Of a DNA stretch of 23,786 nucleotides, positions 16,110 to 23,786 are shown in pieces; within the stretch, counting starts at the first letter, position 1; the number at the start of each line of letters is the position of its first letter. The notes beneath the pieces are model-generated. The model saw nothing but the letters and a program-made list of their open reading frames with translations, was not told the origin of the DNA and did not search any database. Position numbers and translations under genes: made by a program. The DNA is from Pontibacterium sp049599735 (GTDB lineage Bacteria > Pseudomonadota > Gammaproteobacteria > Pseudomonadales > Balneatricaceae): assembly GCA_049599735.1 (NCBI GenBank), contig JBMYOX010000056.1:1-23786 (forward strand), given 5' to 3'.

Positions 16110-17677
16110 TCCGGAGCGGAATAACTCAGCAACTTCAGTGCCAGTTCATCAGCGGCAAGCGTCTGTACTTGTGTAGCTTCGAAATCCAGCTCACTACACC
16201 AGATCAGATACGGCGTTTCCGCGGCTGGCTCACCCATCGTTTTATAAACCTGAGCCATTACCGGCACATGATCACCATACCAGCACAAATAACTTTTGCG
16301 TTCCCGGGCGCTAAGCATCCGTGTTAACCGGTCTAACATCTGATCCGCATTTTTAAGATGCCTCAGATAAACAGTCAGGTCCCGGACCCCTGCTGCTGGC
16401 GGTACCTCACTGTACAGCAAGCCTTTATCAATACCTTGGTCTGATTCCAGATGCAGCGGCCCATGGTTTTCCATGGTAATAGTAAAAATAAAGCAGGGCT
16501 GTTTTTCCTGCCCGATAACTTCGGCGACCTTCTCTGCCACTGCAGCATCGCTGACATACTGGCCATCTTTCTGGTCTTCATTAAACCCGGACAAGTCAAT
16601 AAAACTGTCAAATCCCAGTTTTGGAAACACCTTATTCCGCCTGTAAAAGTCCACAGGATAGGGATGTATACAGACTGTCTTATAGCCCTGTGACTTCAGT
16701 TTTGAAACCAGGTTAGGCAAGGCATTGCGGGAGAGGTACCAGTAAGGGTTAAACTGGTGGATACCCATTTTCGCCGGACTAAGGCCGGTAAGAAAAGCAC
16801 TTTCCGTGCGCACCGTGTTTGCACCCCAGGCAGGCACATTAAGTTGTCCATAACAGAGCGATTGCTTAATGATCCGGTCATAGTGCTGCAATACATCCTG
16901 ACGTACTGCACTATAACTCAGGCGCGGATCAAAAAAAGACTCACTTTGCACCACAAGAAAATCGGGGAAATCCGCTGATTTCACACCTTTGGCATCAGTC
17001 CGGCCGCCATCCGGCCTGAACATTTTCCGGGGTTCCGGTGCCAGTGATGACCTGAATGCCAGATAATAACACCAGAACGAAGCGTAGAGCCCCATCGCCC
17101 TGATATCCTCAGTCGGCTTCAATTTTGGTATAGGTAATCCGGCAGCACAGAAACGGGCAGCAATAAGCGTTACCGCTAATAAGCTTGCAACAACCGAAAA
17201 AAACAGCGTGGCACCGGCACCGGTGGTCGCCAACACCGAATCCTCAAGCATCAATGCCACAGATACCAGTGCAATAAACAAAACAGCACCCAGAACCGCA
17301 TTCCAAATACCAAAAAACGGCAGATAAAGCCCGGGATGTCGGATCAGGTCAGTGAAGTATTCAAAGTCCTGTAATATAAAAGGCTCACGCAGAGAACGAA
17401 ATTTGGCAAAATTCACCGCCAGCACAAGCAACTGGAAGGACGTCGCCAATAAGACCGCGAACCAGGGCCGCTGAAACAGCAGCAAACAAACCAGAAAAAA
17501 ACTTATCCAACTGGCACTATGTACTAAATAGCCAGCACTCCCTCTGTTAAATTGAATACAATTACGCGGAACCATAAACAGAAATTCCAGCACGATAGAT
17601 GCAAGCAACCCGGTAAGCGCCGGTACGACCAGCTTTGGAATAAGCGGAGCTAACAAGTGCAATTCAGATAAGATCAT
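16070..17677 (-). CDS. Membrane LTA-synthase/phosphoglycerol-transferase-like protein (alkaline phosphatase superfamily)
   Basis: This is a 535-residue inner-membrane enzyme. About five hydrophobic helices in the first 200 residues (for example LTGLLASIVLEFLFMV and WNAVLGAVLFIALVSVALML) are followed by a large sulfatase-fold domain. The metal and catalytic motifs are PDFLVVQSESFFD, T288 in WGANTVRTESAFLTG (the LtaS-type nucleophile), H405 in MENHGPLH and D469/H470 in WYGDHVP. Relatives (LtaS, OpgB, EptA) transfer phosphoglycerol or phosphoethanolamine from phospholipids on the outer side of the membrane. The frame opens at 17743, but I chose the ATG at 17677 because it overlaps the SDR stop as ATGA, the usual sign of coupled translation. 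It may correspond by position to RkpI of rhizobial K-antigen loci (from memory). A plausible role is decorating the lipid anchor or capsule; a true sulfatase is less likely, as no CxPxR motif is present. Confidence 0.85.
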   Translation of the reverse strand: MILSELHLLAPLIPKLVVPALTGLLASIVLEFLFMVPRNCIQFNRGSAGYLVHSASWISFFLVCLLLFQRPWFAVLLATSFQLLVLAVNFAKFRSLREPFILQDFEYFTDLIRHPGLYLPFFGIWNAVLGAVLFIALVSVALMLEDSVLATTGAGATLFFSVVASLLAVTLIAARFCAAGLPIPKLKPTEDIRAMGLYASFWCYYLAFRSSLAPEPRKMFRPDGGRTDAKGVKSADFPDFLVVQSESFFDPRLSYSAVRQDVLQHYDRIIKQSLCYGQLNVPAWGANTVRTESAFLTGLSPAKMGIHQFNPYWYLSRNALPNLVSKLKSQGYKTVCIHPYPVDFYRRNKVFPKLGFDSFIDLSGFNEDQKDGQYVSDAAVAEKVAEVIGQEKQPCFIFTITMENHGPLHLESDQGIDKGLLYSEVPPAAGVRDLTVYLRHLKNADQMLDRLTRMLSARERKSYLCWYGDHVPVMAQVYKTMGEPAAETPYLIWCSELDFEATQVQTLAADELALKLLSYSAPDYTLGVSDRAVSG

Positions 17678-18459
17678 TGACCATCGTAATCCAGAAACTT
17701 TAAAATCATGCCTGAAATAGCCGGTGGCAATACTGACAGGCACCAGCAGCCCAGGTTCAACGGAAAAGGAAACGTAATTCTGGCACGGTTACGACTCAAA
17801 CCTTTGCAAATAACGCTGGCAGCCTTCTCTGGCGGCCACATAAAAGGCTTCGGACCCGGCATCTCATGGCACATTGAGGAAGTCACGTAACCTGGCATAA
17901 TAACTGAAACCCCGACCCCAGCGGGCGCCAGCCAGCCGCGCAAAGCTTCACCATACGCCTTAACAGCCGCCTTACTGGCACTGTAGCTTGGCGTTACCGG
18001 CAAACCGTAAAACCCCGCCAGCGAACTCATCAGGGCAATTTGTCCCCTGCCACGGGCGCGCATCAACTTCGCAACCTGCCCGCTCATAAGCAAGGTCGCC
18101 TTCACGTTCAGATCCAGCAAAGCTTCCATCTCCTCAGGCTTCTCACCGGCCAGATCATCACCAGTATTAATATTAATACCTGCGTTAGCGACAAACAGAT
18201 CCAGTGGGGCACCCAGTTGCTCAAGCCAGTGCGTCACAGCATGGCTGTCCAGTAGATCAAAGCTATAAGTAATAACATTGGCACCTGAAGCCCTGCACTC
18301 AGCCGCGACCTGATTGAGTTGATCTTGTTTACGCCCATGAAGATGCAGAGTTATACCTTTTTCAGCATACGCTCTCGCCAAAGCACCGCCAATCGCCCCG
18401 GTAACACCGGTGATCAGAATAATTTTTGGTGTATGAACCGTTCTGCAACTAAAAAGCAT
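17674..18459 (-). CDS. Short-chain dehydrogenase/reductase (RkpH-like, possible ketosphinganine-type reductase)
   Basis: A classical SDR of 261 residues from the ATG at 18459. That start has an AGGGTGA ribosome site and puts the Rossmann strand near the N-terminus; an upstream ATG at 18546 would add 29 poorly conserved residues and overlap kpsC. Motifs: the NAD(P) loop TGVTGAIG (17-24), VANAG, catalytic S146 in LMSSLAGFYG, Y159/K163 in YSASK, and MPGYVTS. The last 35 residues are hydrophobic (PLNLGCWCLSVLPPAISGMI), which suggests membrane association, as in 3-ketodihydrosphingosine reductases. With an alpha-oxoamine synthase in the locus, reduction of the aminoketone to an amino alcohol is an attractive role (inference). 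It lies 59 bases after kpsC and overlaps the next gene by four bases. Many SDRs act on sugars, so a nucleotide-sugar role is not excluded. Confidence 0.87.
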   Translation of the reverse strand: MLFSCRTVHTPKIILITGVTGAIGGALARAYAEKGITLHLHGRKQDQLNQVAAECRASGANVITYSFDLLDSHAVTHWLEQLGAPLDLFVANAGININTGDDLAGEKPEEMEALLDLNVKATLLMSGQVAKLMRARGRGQIALMSSLAGFYGLPVTPSYSASKAAVKAYGEALRGWLAPAGVGVSVIMPGYVTSSMCHEMPGPKPFMWPPEKAASVICKGLSRNRARITFPFPLNLGCWCLSVLPPAISGMILKFLDYDGQ

Positions 18460-18518
18460 GGCAAGCTTCACCCTGGTAGTTATCTTTACAAGGCTGATGG
18501 CACTCTTACGCAATACAC

Positions 18519-20522
18519 CTAAACGGGTTTTCGGATACACCGCCAAATCCTGGACTTTACAGACAACCCCGGTGGCCGCTGCCGCTGATTAAAAAGAATA
18601 GCCACAGCCGTTTCAACACTTATCTGATCTTTGCTAACCGGATCCACATACACGGGATACTGTATCAAAGTGGCCGCAACCAGCTGTTCCAGCGTAAGTT
18701 TACGGGTACGGCGATCACAGGTGAGGTAATCATTTGTCAGCCCCCAGCCTGCATAAAAAGGCAGACCATAAGTGAATACTTTTAACCCGCGCAGCAGGGC
18801 TTCGAATCCGGTTAAAGATGTGAGCGTATGCACTTCATCCACCCGTTCAAGTAGCTCCGGCATAGCAATATCTTTAAGTAAAAGATCATAACAAGTATCA
18901 TACTCAGGCAAAAAAACACCTTTCCTGGCACCGGCGAGTACGTCCGGGTGAGGCTTGTAAATAATATAAGCGTCCGGGTTCCTGTCACGCACAATCCTCA
19001 GCAGCTCATTGTCAGATTTAAAGACCGGTGCGCCCCGCCTGATTGACGCATCGCCCTCCACTTGGCCTGGCACCAGAATGATGCACTTGCCAGCGGGAAG
19101 ATCGACTGATATGTCACTGCCGACATTGTATTTACTCAGCTTTAACTGCACCAGGCGTGCCCGTAGTAAATGCGCCCGACGTAAATCATCTGCACTAAAA
19201 TCGTCAAACTGCAGCATCCGCTCTAAGTCGGATTCCCGCGCAGGGTCATAGTAAATACCGGAAGAATCGATTACCAGTGAGAGCGGCGCAATTAAATCAG
19301 CTCCCAGCCCGACAGAACGAATAAAACCGTCCTCCATAAACCACAAAGGGCACTCATCCCTGCGGGCATTTAGTGATTCAAAAACTGTTTGATCAGAAGA
19401 CCAGATAAGTATTTTGTATTGATCCGACTTTACATTCGCGAATCGATTAACAGAAGGGACAAATGAGAGTTCCGCCTCACGACCTAAAAATGAGGCTATA
19501 AAATCCTGCTTCCAACCAGAAAATCCGACAGCCTGCCATGTACCGTTGTAGCGCGCTCGCTGACGTTTCTGATCTGCCAGCAGTGTTACTGTATCCTCAA
19601 ACTCACAACGCACACCGGTATAAGGATTAATATAACGGCAATAACGCAGATAAGCTGCAACAAAAATCTGTGTCAGATTGCGGGTTACCGAGCGACGGGA
19701 AATGCTCTGGTAATCCGTCGTTAGCCCCCAGCCTGCATAAAAAGGCAAACCAAAACAATATACCTGCTTACCCGCCAGTAACGCTTCAAAACCCAGTTGG
19801 CTGGTCACAACATAGACTTTTTCAACCTGATCCAGCAAAGCCCATGGCGAGACATCTTCCGTAATCAGAGTACAACCAAGTGGACGCGCCATATCGAAAA
19901 GATAACCTTTCTTTTTACCTACAATGACATCGGGATGCGTTTTTATGAAAACAGAAGCTCCAGGGTTATCATTAACCGCGCTTTCCAGCATCAGTCTGAA
20001 ATGTGCAGCACTGGCTAAACCGTACTCAATGGAAGCATCTCCGAATGTCTGGTCAACAACCAACACAGCAGGCTTATCACCTGCAGATAAGCAGATCACC
20101 GAATCCTGTGCATTATTGTATTTCGACAGGCGATAGCGTTTCATCATCGCTATGCCGGACTCTGCGCGCTTAAGGTCCGACAAGCTGAAATCGGCTTCCA
20201 GAATCAGCTGTTCCAAATCACTAGTGCGGGTTGCATCGTAATAAATACCGGAATAGTCAACAATCAGGCTGTGCTGTAAAGCACCGTTAACACCCAGCCC
20301 CAGCGAGCGAAGAAAACCATCTTCCAGCGAGACATAAGACAGTTTTTTTCGACCCGCATAAGCACGGGCTTTAACCGAAGTATGCTTCAGCCCCCACCCC
20401 GCAATGGCAGTGACTGACCTGCTATTTAAAACAGGTCTTAGCTTGTAACAGGGCTGCTCCAGAAATTGCTCAAGGTAAGGGATTTTTTCTATACCTGATG
20501 AAAAGTAACCAATCACAAACAT
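18519..20522 (-). CDS. kpsC: KpsC-type capsule beta-Kdo transferase (two-repeat)
   Basis: A 667-residue protein made of two homologous halves, as expected for KpsC. Half one has YVSLEDGFLRSLGLG, DYSGIYYDAT, LSKYN, GDASIEYG, KTHPDV and FGLPFYAGWGLT. Half two (from about residue 350) repeats these as WFMEDGFIRSVGLG, DSSGIYYDPA, LSKYNVGSD, GDASIRRG, KPHPDV and YGLPFYAGWGLT. KpsC is a cytoplasmic, membrane-associated dual transferase that adds alternating beta-Kdo residues, extending the linker begun by KpsS in ABC-transporter-dependent capsules. Both halves keep their conserved blocks, so both transferase sites look intact. The ATG at 20522 overlaps the upstream glycosyltransferase stop by 10 bases, so the genes are coupled. 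Its presence with the KpsS-like gene says the product is a Kdo-linked surface polysaccharide; the exporter genes are outside the window. Confidence 0.9.
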   Translation of the reverse strand: MFVIGYFSSGIEKIPYLEQFLEQPCYKLRPVLNSRSVTAIAGWGLKHTSVKARAYAGRKKLSYVSLEDGFLRSLGLGVNGALQHSLIVDYSGIYYDATRTSDLEQLILEADFSLSDLKRAESGIAMMKRYRLSKYNNAQDSVICLSAGDKPAVLVVDQTFGDASIEYGLASAAHFRLMLESAVNDNPGASVFIKTHPDVIVGKKKGYLFDMARPLGCTLITEDVSPWALLDQVEKVYVVTSQLGFEALLAGKQVYCFGLPFYAGWGLTTDYQSISRRSVTRNLTQIFVAAYLRYCRYINPYTGVRCEFEDTVTLLADQKRQRARYNGTWQAVGFSGWKQDFIASFLGREAELSFVPSVNRFANVKSDQYKILIWSSDQTVFESLNARRDECPLWFMEDGFIRSVGLGADLIAPLSLVIDSSGIYYDPARESDLERMLQFDDFSADDLRRAHLLRARLVQLKLSKYNVGSDISVDLPAGKCIILVPGQVEGDASIRRGAPVFKSDNELLRIVRDRNPDAYIIYKPHPDVLAGARKGVFLPEYDTCYDLLLKDIAMPELLERVDEVHTLTSLTGFEALLRGLKVFTYGLPFYAGWGLTNDYLTCDRRTRKLTLEQLVAATLIQYPVYVDPVSKDQISVETAVAILFNQRQRPPGLSVKSRIWRCIRKPV

Positions 20523-21430
20523 TGCCTTGCGTGGGCCAGTATACGCTCACGCTCATCGGCTGCATTGCTCAGTTTCAGAATGGAGTTGATCCACTGCTGC
20601 TGATCCATCGGCAACAGTAAGCCATTTTCACCATGGTTAATTACAGAGCGATAAACAGGGTGATCAGCATAAATGCCTGCAGCCCCCGCCTGCGTAATAT
20701 CAAAGAACTTTGTAAATGAGCGGGCACAATTAAATCCTGAATCCAGCAGCGGCGCTAATCCTATCGTTCTGCCCGGTCTGTCCAGCAGAGCCTTATAAGC
20801 GGGCCACTTCATTGGATGCAGCACATGCACACGCGATAAATGGGCAAATAAGCTGCGTACAGGCTGACTACCAATAATCTCAAAACTCAGATTTTCATCC
20901 TTACTGAGCACAGCCTCGACCACCGGCAATAACCACTGGATTTCGTCCTTGTGCGATGCAGAGCCATGATAAAATAGTGTCTTTTTCGGCTGGCTATACC
21001 CATAAGCAGAATGAGGTTGCAGCAACTTCGGTTTCCAGTCTGAGTATTTATCTGCTAACCACTGATTTGATACCCATAACTCTGCCCCCATTCGTCTTAA
21101 CCAGCACTGATGGCGCCAGGCAAGCCGATAAAGTTTCCAGCGATAGCGAAGTGGCAGGTTGCTATGCGCACTGAAATCGAACAGGTCATCATCCATAAAA
21201 AAAGCCAGACGCTTAAGCTGTCCTCTGTGTTGTTCAACCCAGTGGTACCAACGTCTGGAAAAATACCGAACAAAAATCAATTCATCGATGGCTTCTATAC
21301 ACACCTTATTCAGTGAGTCTGGCCCTGTAATCGAGCAAGTAGTCAATTGCTTCCCTTCGGATACTAACCAAGGATAAACAAAAAAATCACTGCTGGGATT
21401 GAAACACTCTTCAACTATCAGGCTGGTCAT
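20513..21430 (-). CDS. Probable GT-B glycosyltransferase
   Basis: This 305-residue protein resembles group 1 (GT4-like) transferases. The N-terminal half includes AFFMDDDLFDFSAH and AELWVSNQWLADKY. The C-terminal half starts with TLFYHGSASHKDEIQW, continues with LSFEIIGSQPV, and ends with FDITQAGAAGIYADH followed by VINHGENGLLL, the usual nucleotide-sugar-binding end of GT-B enzymes. It is somewhat shorter than typical (350-400 residues). An AAGGA ribosome site seven bases before the ATG supports the start. It sits 11 bases after the large GT2 gene and overlaps kpsC. It likely adds a sugar to the capsule repeat or linker; donor and acceptor cannot be told from sequence. Confidence 0.72.
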   Translation of the reverse strand: MTSLIVEECFNPSSDFFVYPWLVSEGKQLTTCSITGPDSLNKVCIEAIDELIFVRYFSRRWYHWVEQHRGQLKRLAFFMDDDLFDFSAHSNLPLRYRWKLYRLAWRHQCWLRRMGAELWVSNQWLADKYSDWKPKLLQPHSAYGYSQPKKTLFYHGSASHKDEIQWLLPVVEAVLSKDENLSFEIIGSQPVRSLFAHLSRVHVLHPMKWPAYKALLDRPGRTIGLAPLLDSGFNCARSFTKFFDITQAGAAGIYADHPVYRSVINHGENGLLLPMDQQQWINSILKLSNAADERERILAHARQCL

Positions 21431-21441
21431 GATTCTATCCT

Positions 21442-23592
21442 TTAACGCAGAGAAAAATCTTCATGGGTTAACGTTAAGTTAGGGTTATATGCCGGATCGT
21501 TATCCAGTTGTTCACCCCAGGTACTGCGCATATAAGCCGCTTCCCGCAGCGCTCTGACACGTTTTTTAGATGTACTACCAGCCCTGCGGGAAACCGACTC
21601 ATGATGGATCAGCTCAGCATATGGCGTCCATAGATTAACGTACCCCGCCTCCCGTACCTTAAGACATAAGTCTACATCGCTATAATTAACAGCCAGATCA
21701 ACCTGATTAAGTCCACCCGCTTCTTCAAAGACAGCTTTACGCAATACTAGGCACGCCCCGGTAACAGCAGAGACATTCTGCACTAGCTTCAATCTAAACA
21801 TATAACCATCATCATTCTGATCCAGAAAGCGATGACCATGCCCCGCTACGCCCCCCACCCCGAGAACTACACCGGCATGCTGTATTTTTCCGCAAGGATA
21901 ATAGAGTTTAGCCCCAACACAACCTACCTCAAGACGGCAGGCATGGCTCACCATCTCTTCAAGCCAGCCAGAAGCAACCGGTTCTATATCATTATTAATC
22001 AAAGCCAAAACAGAACCCCGCGCATAACGGGCCCCAAAATTGTTTATAGCTGAATAATTAAAAGGATGATTCCAGCGTAAAACCCTTACCCGGTGATCAC
22101 GCTGTGAAATCTGTTCCAGATACGCAAGAGTATCTATACAGTTACTTTGATTATCCAAAATGAGCAATTCAAAATTCAAATAAAGTGTCCGTTCCAAAAT
22201 CGTCTCGATACAAGGCCGAAGCACCTCCAGATGATCTCGCGTAGGAATTAATAAAGAAACCTGAGGAATGTATTTTGGTAACGACCACTGCACCCTGAAA
22301 GTATTTTTTGCCACTGATTGCACAGCCCTCCCCTGTACGTTTGTGTGCAAAGATTGCTTTACAGCTTCAGCCATAAACGATGTGTTGTCAGCCACCTTAC
22401 CGGGTCGACAATGATAAAGGATGACTGGTATTCGGGTAAAGAACCGGCCGCCTTCATTACCCGGCAGCACCGCCGCGCGCAATAATACATCATGCACCAG
22501 TGCCTCAGCGGACGCACTATGCTCTGACACACGGTAACCCCCAAGCTGATCCAATAGTGATCGGCGTAATAAAACTGATCGCCCTGTATAACTTGTACTG
22601 CGTAACATATCCGGATTCCAGCCAGGCTTAAAAACCGGTTCACACCTTACCCCATCAGCTCCAAGATAATCCTCATCAGTTATCAAAGCCTCGTAGCACG
22701 CTGCACCACCAGCGCAAGAACCAATTGCCCGCACCATGTCCTGCCCTAAAATATCACCCTGACGCAAGATTAATATCCAGCTTTCAGCAGTAGTAAGCTC
22801 TGATAGCTGGGAAAGCGCAGTATTAAGCTCCGCTGCCAGATGACTCTTTTCGCTGACCATTATATCCAAAGGCCAACCCGCCTCCCGAAAGGGTTTAACC
22901 AGCGCAGATACCACTTCATAATCATCAGGTGAAACCGTTAGCAAACAGCACCACTGAGGAAGTGTTTGTGCCTTAATGCTATCCAGTGTTAAAAGCAGTC
23001 CGGATGTGCTCCCAAATGACTTTGTTACCGGCAACAGAAAGAATAATTTGTATCTAATATTTACCAGTCCGCCATTAGTGTAAGCATTCCACCAACGATC
23101 CGAGCATAGTTGTTCATCCTCCTCTATCCAGCGCGCATACTCGTCTGATAAAGAGCGCGGACAATAGGTCCTCTGATACATTTCAAGTACATGCGCCCGA
23201 AAATCCTTAAAAATGCCTTTAGACTGAAAATGCAACCCCAGAACAACCTGTAAAAAATTTTTTCCCCAAAAGACGGGCACAACATTTCTTAGCCTGTTAA
23301 GAATTCTATACCAGGCAGATAAAGCAGTGATCCTTTTAAGATTTAACTTAAAATTTATATTCTCTGTGTAACCTTTATTCTCAGGAAATTCAACGTTAGT
23401 TATTTTAACTTCATTTATTTCATAGGGTAAGTAAACAACATACCTAACTTTACGCTCAGGCCTTACAGAAAGATTATAATTTTTAGAAAAATCGGCAGAT
23501 GAACTTTTTATATGGACTTGAGAAATACCCGCTTCGTAAGCACAAAAAATAGATAACTCGTGCCATCCGGAGTTTTCTTTTTTTATATACAT
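21442..23592 (-). CDS. Large tandem GT2 glycosyltransferase (degenerate first domain, intact second)
   Basis: From the ATG at 23592 (GAGG ribosome site eight bases upstream; the open frame runs on to a TTG at 23622) the protein has 716 residues. An N-terminal region of about 190 residues of unclear fold precedes two GT-A domains. The first (about 195-400) retains SFGSTSGLLLTLDSIKAQT and FKPGWNPDMLRSTSYTG, but its central acidic motif reads LRQGDIL instead of the usual DxDD type, so it may be inactive or altered. The second (about 430-690) is canonical: PQVSLLIPTRD, ELLILDNQS, the DxD-equivalent ALINNDIEP, the acceptor loop NYSDVDLCLKVREAGY and a terminal LIHHES. Such proteins resemble RfbC/WbbL-like O-antigen and capsule transferases acting at the inner face of the membrane. 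The first 100 codons are markedly richer in A and T than the rest. Confidence 0.85.
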   Translation of the reverse strand: MYIKKENSGWHELSIFCAYEAGISQVHIKSSSADFSKNYNLSVRPERKVRYVVYLPYEINEVKITNVEFPENKGYTENINFKLNLKRITALSAWYRILNRLRNVVPVFWGKNFLQVVLGLHFQSKGIFKDFRAHVLEMYQRTYCPRSLSDEYARWIEEDEQLCSDRWWNAYTNGGLVNIRYKLFFLLPVTKSFGSTSGLLLTLDSIKAQTLPQWCCLLTVSPDDYEVVSALVKPFREAGWPLDIMVSEKSHLAAELNTALSQLSELTTAESWILILRQGDILGQDMVRAIGSCAGGAACYEALITDEDYLGADGVRCEPVFKPGWNPDMLRSTSYTGRSVLLRRSLLDQLGGYRVSEHSASAEALVHDVLLRAAVLPGNEGGRFFTRIPVILYHCRPGKVADNTSFMAEAVKQSLHTNVQGRAVQSVAKNTFRVQWSLPKYIPQVSLLIPTRDHLEVLRPCIETILERTLYLNFELLILDNQSNCIDTLAYLEQISQRDHRVRVLRWNHPFNYSAINNFGARYARGSVLALINNDIEPVASGWLEEMVSHACRLEVGCVGAKLYYPCGKIQHAGVVLGVGGVAGHGHRFLDQNDDGYMFRLKLVQNVSAVTGACLVLRKAVFEEAGGLNQVDLAVNYSDVDLCLKVREAGYVNLWTPYAELIHHESVSRRAGSTSKKRVRALREAAYMRSTWGEQLDNDPAYNPNLTLTHEDFSLR

Positions 23593-23628
23593 ACCTGCAT
23601 CCTCGATAAAGAACCGGAACAAACAGAA

Positions 23629-23786
23629 TCATCCATCCATTTCGTTGCTTTTAAGTATCCCCTCATATTCATCAATTTTCCTTTTTATGAAGGGCCCATC
23701 CGGTCTGATAACACTGGCCAGCTTCATTAAATCATAAGCCTTATTAAAATTATCATTTTCCATTCCGCAGGCAACATCCCGAATTG
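23629..23786 (-). CDS. C-terminal end of an unidentified protein (partial)
   Basis: The final 51 codons of a leftward gene are visible, ending at the TGA at 23629-23631. The peptide contains AYDLMKLASVIRPDGPFIK and ends KIDEYEGILKSNEMDG. The helical AYxLMxxAxxxRPxGPF pattern looks like a terminal TPR-type helix pair seen at the end of some surface-polysaccharide proteins, but I cannot name the family from this fragment. It lies 36 bases upstream of the GT2 start and is probably an earlier gene of the same operon. The DNA here is AT-rich. Confidence 0.55.
   Translation of the reverse strand, partial: IRDVACGMENDNFNKAYDLMKLASVIRPDGPFIKRKIDEYEGILKSNEMDG

Noticed and set aside
16070..17677. Sulfatase with a formylglycine active site
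   Set aside because: No CxPxR or SxPxR signature is present; the nucleophile position is threonine (T288) as in LtaS/OpgB-type transferases, with an N-terminal multi-helix membrane region.
17678..17743. Longer N-terminus for the LtaS-like protein (start at 17743)
   Set aside because: The ATG at 17677 makes a standard ATGA overlap with the SDR stop and leads into the first membrane helix; the extra 22 residues only re-read SDR coding sequence.
1..23786. CRISPR arrays, tRNA/rRNA genes, insertion sequences or attachment sites
   Set aside because: No regularly spaced repeats, cloverleaf-like sequences, transposase motifs or flanking terminal repeats were seen on reading through.

Overview
The window looks like chromosomal DNA of a marine-type gammaproteobacterium, perhaps of the Oceanospirillales. 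That placement is inferred only from moderate GC content, the style of the signalling and crotonase genes, and the KpsC/KpsS-type capsule genes. No rRNA, tRNA, CRISPR array, transposase or phage gene was seen.

Left part (1-5836), ordinary accessory and regulatory genes. Reading leftward there is a PaiB-type FMN-binding protein cut by the window edge. It follows a decayed DJ-1/PfpI gene that keeps its first few codons and its C-terminal third but has lost the middle. Next is a two-gene leftward operon of a hybrid sensor histidine kinase (double Cache, HAMP, PAS, kinase, receiver) and an OmpR-type response regulator. A nearly perfect 10-bp direct repeat lies upstream of the kinase. A rightward crotonase (enoyl-CoA hydratase/isomerase family) that lacks one of the two usual catalytic glutamates precedes the main locus.

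Main locus (5837-23786), a capsule/lipid biosynthesis island in two convergent blocks. The rightward block is a 2534-residue, single-module, highly reducing type I polyketide synthase (KS-AT-DH-pseudoMT-ER-KR-ACP, no thioesterase). It is followed with no gap by a PLP-dependent alpha-oxoamine synthase (BioF/KBL/serine palmitoyltransferase fold), then by a KpsS-like capsule protein. The leftward block, entering from the right edge, has the C-terminus of an unidentified protein, a large tandem GT2 glycosyltransferase, a second glycosyltransferase, a two-repeat KpsC-type Kdo transferase, a short-chain dehydrogenase with a hydrophobic C-terminus, and a membrane phosphoglycerol-transferase/LTA-synthase-like enzyme. 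The two blocks end tail to tail with a 40-bp overlap of the last coding sequences.

The gene content (PKS, oxoamine synthase, SDR, membrane protein, KpsS-like protein) recalls the rkpA-G-H-I-J (rkp-1) group needed for K-antigen capsule production in Sinorhizobium, here rearranged and joined to kpsC and glycosyltransferases. Working model (inference): the PKS builds a reduced acyl chain; the oxoamine synthase releases it by condensation with an amino acid, giving a sphingoid-like aminoketone; the SDR reduces the ketone; the LTA-synthase-like enzyme may add a phospho-head group; KpsS/KpsC and the glycosyltransferases build saccharide on this unusual anchor. The export genes (kpsM/T/E/D types) and a phosphopantetheinyl transferase are not in the window.
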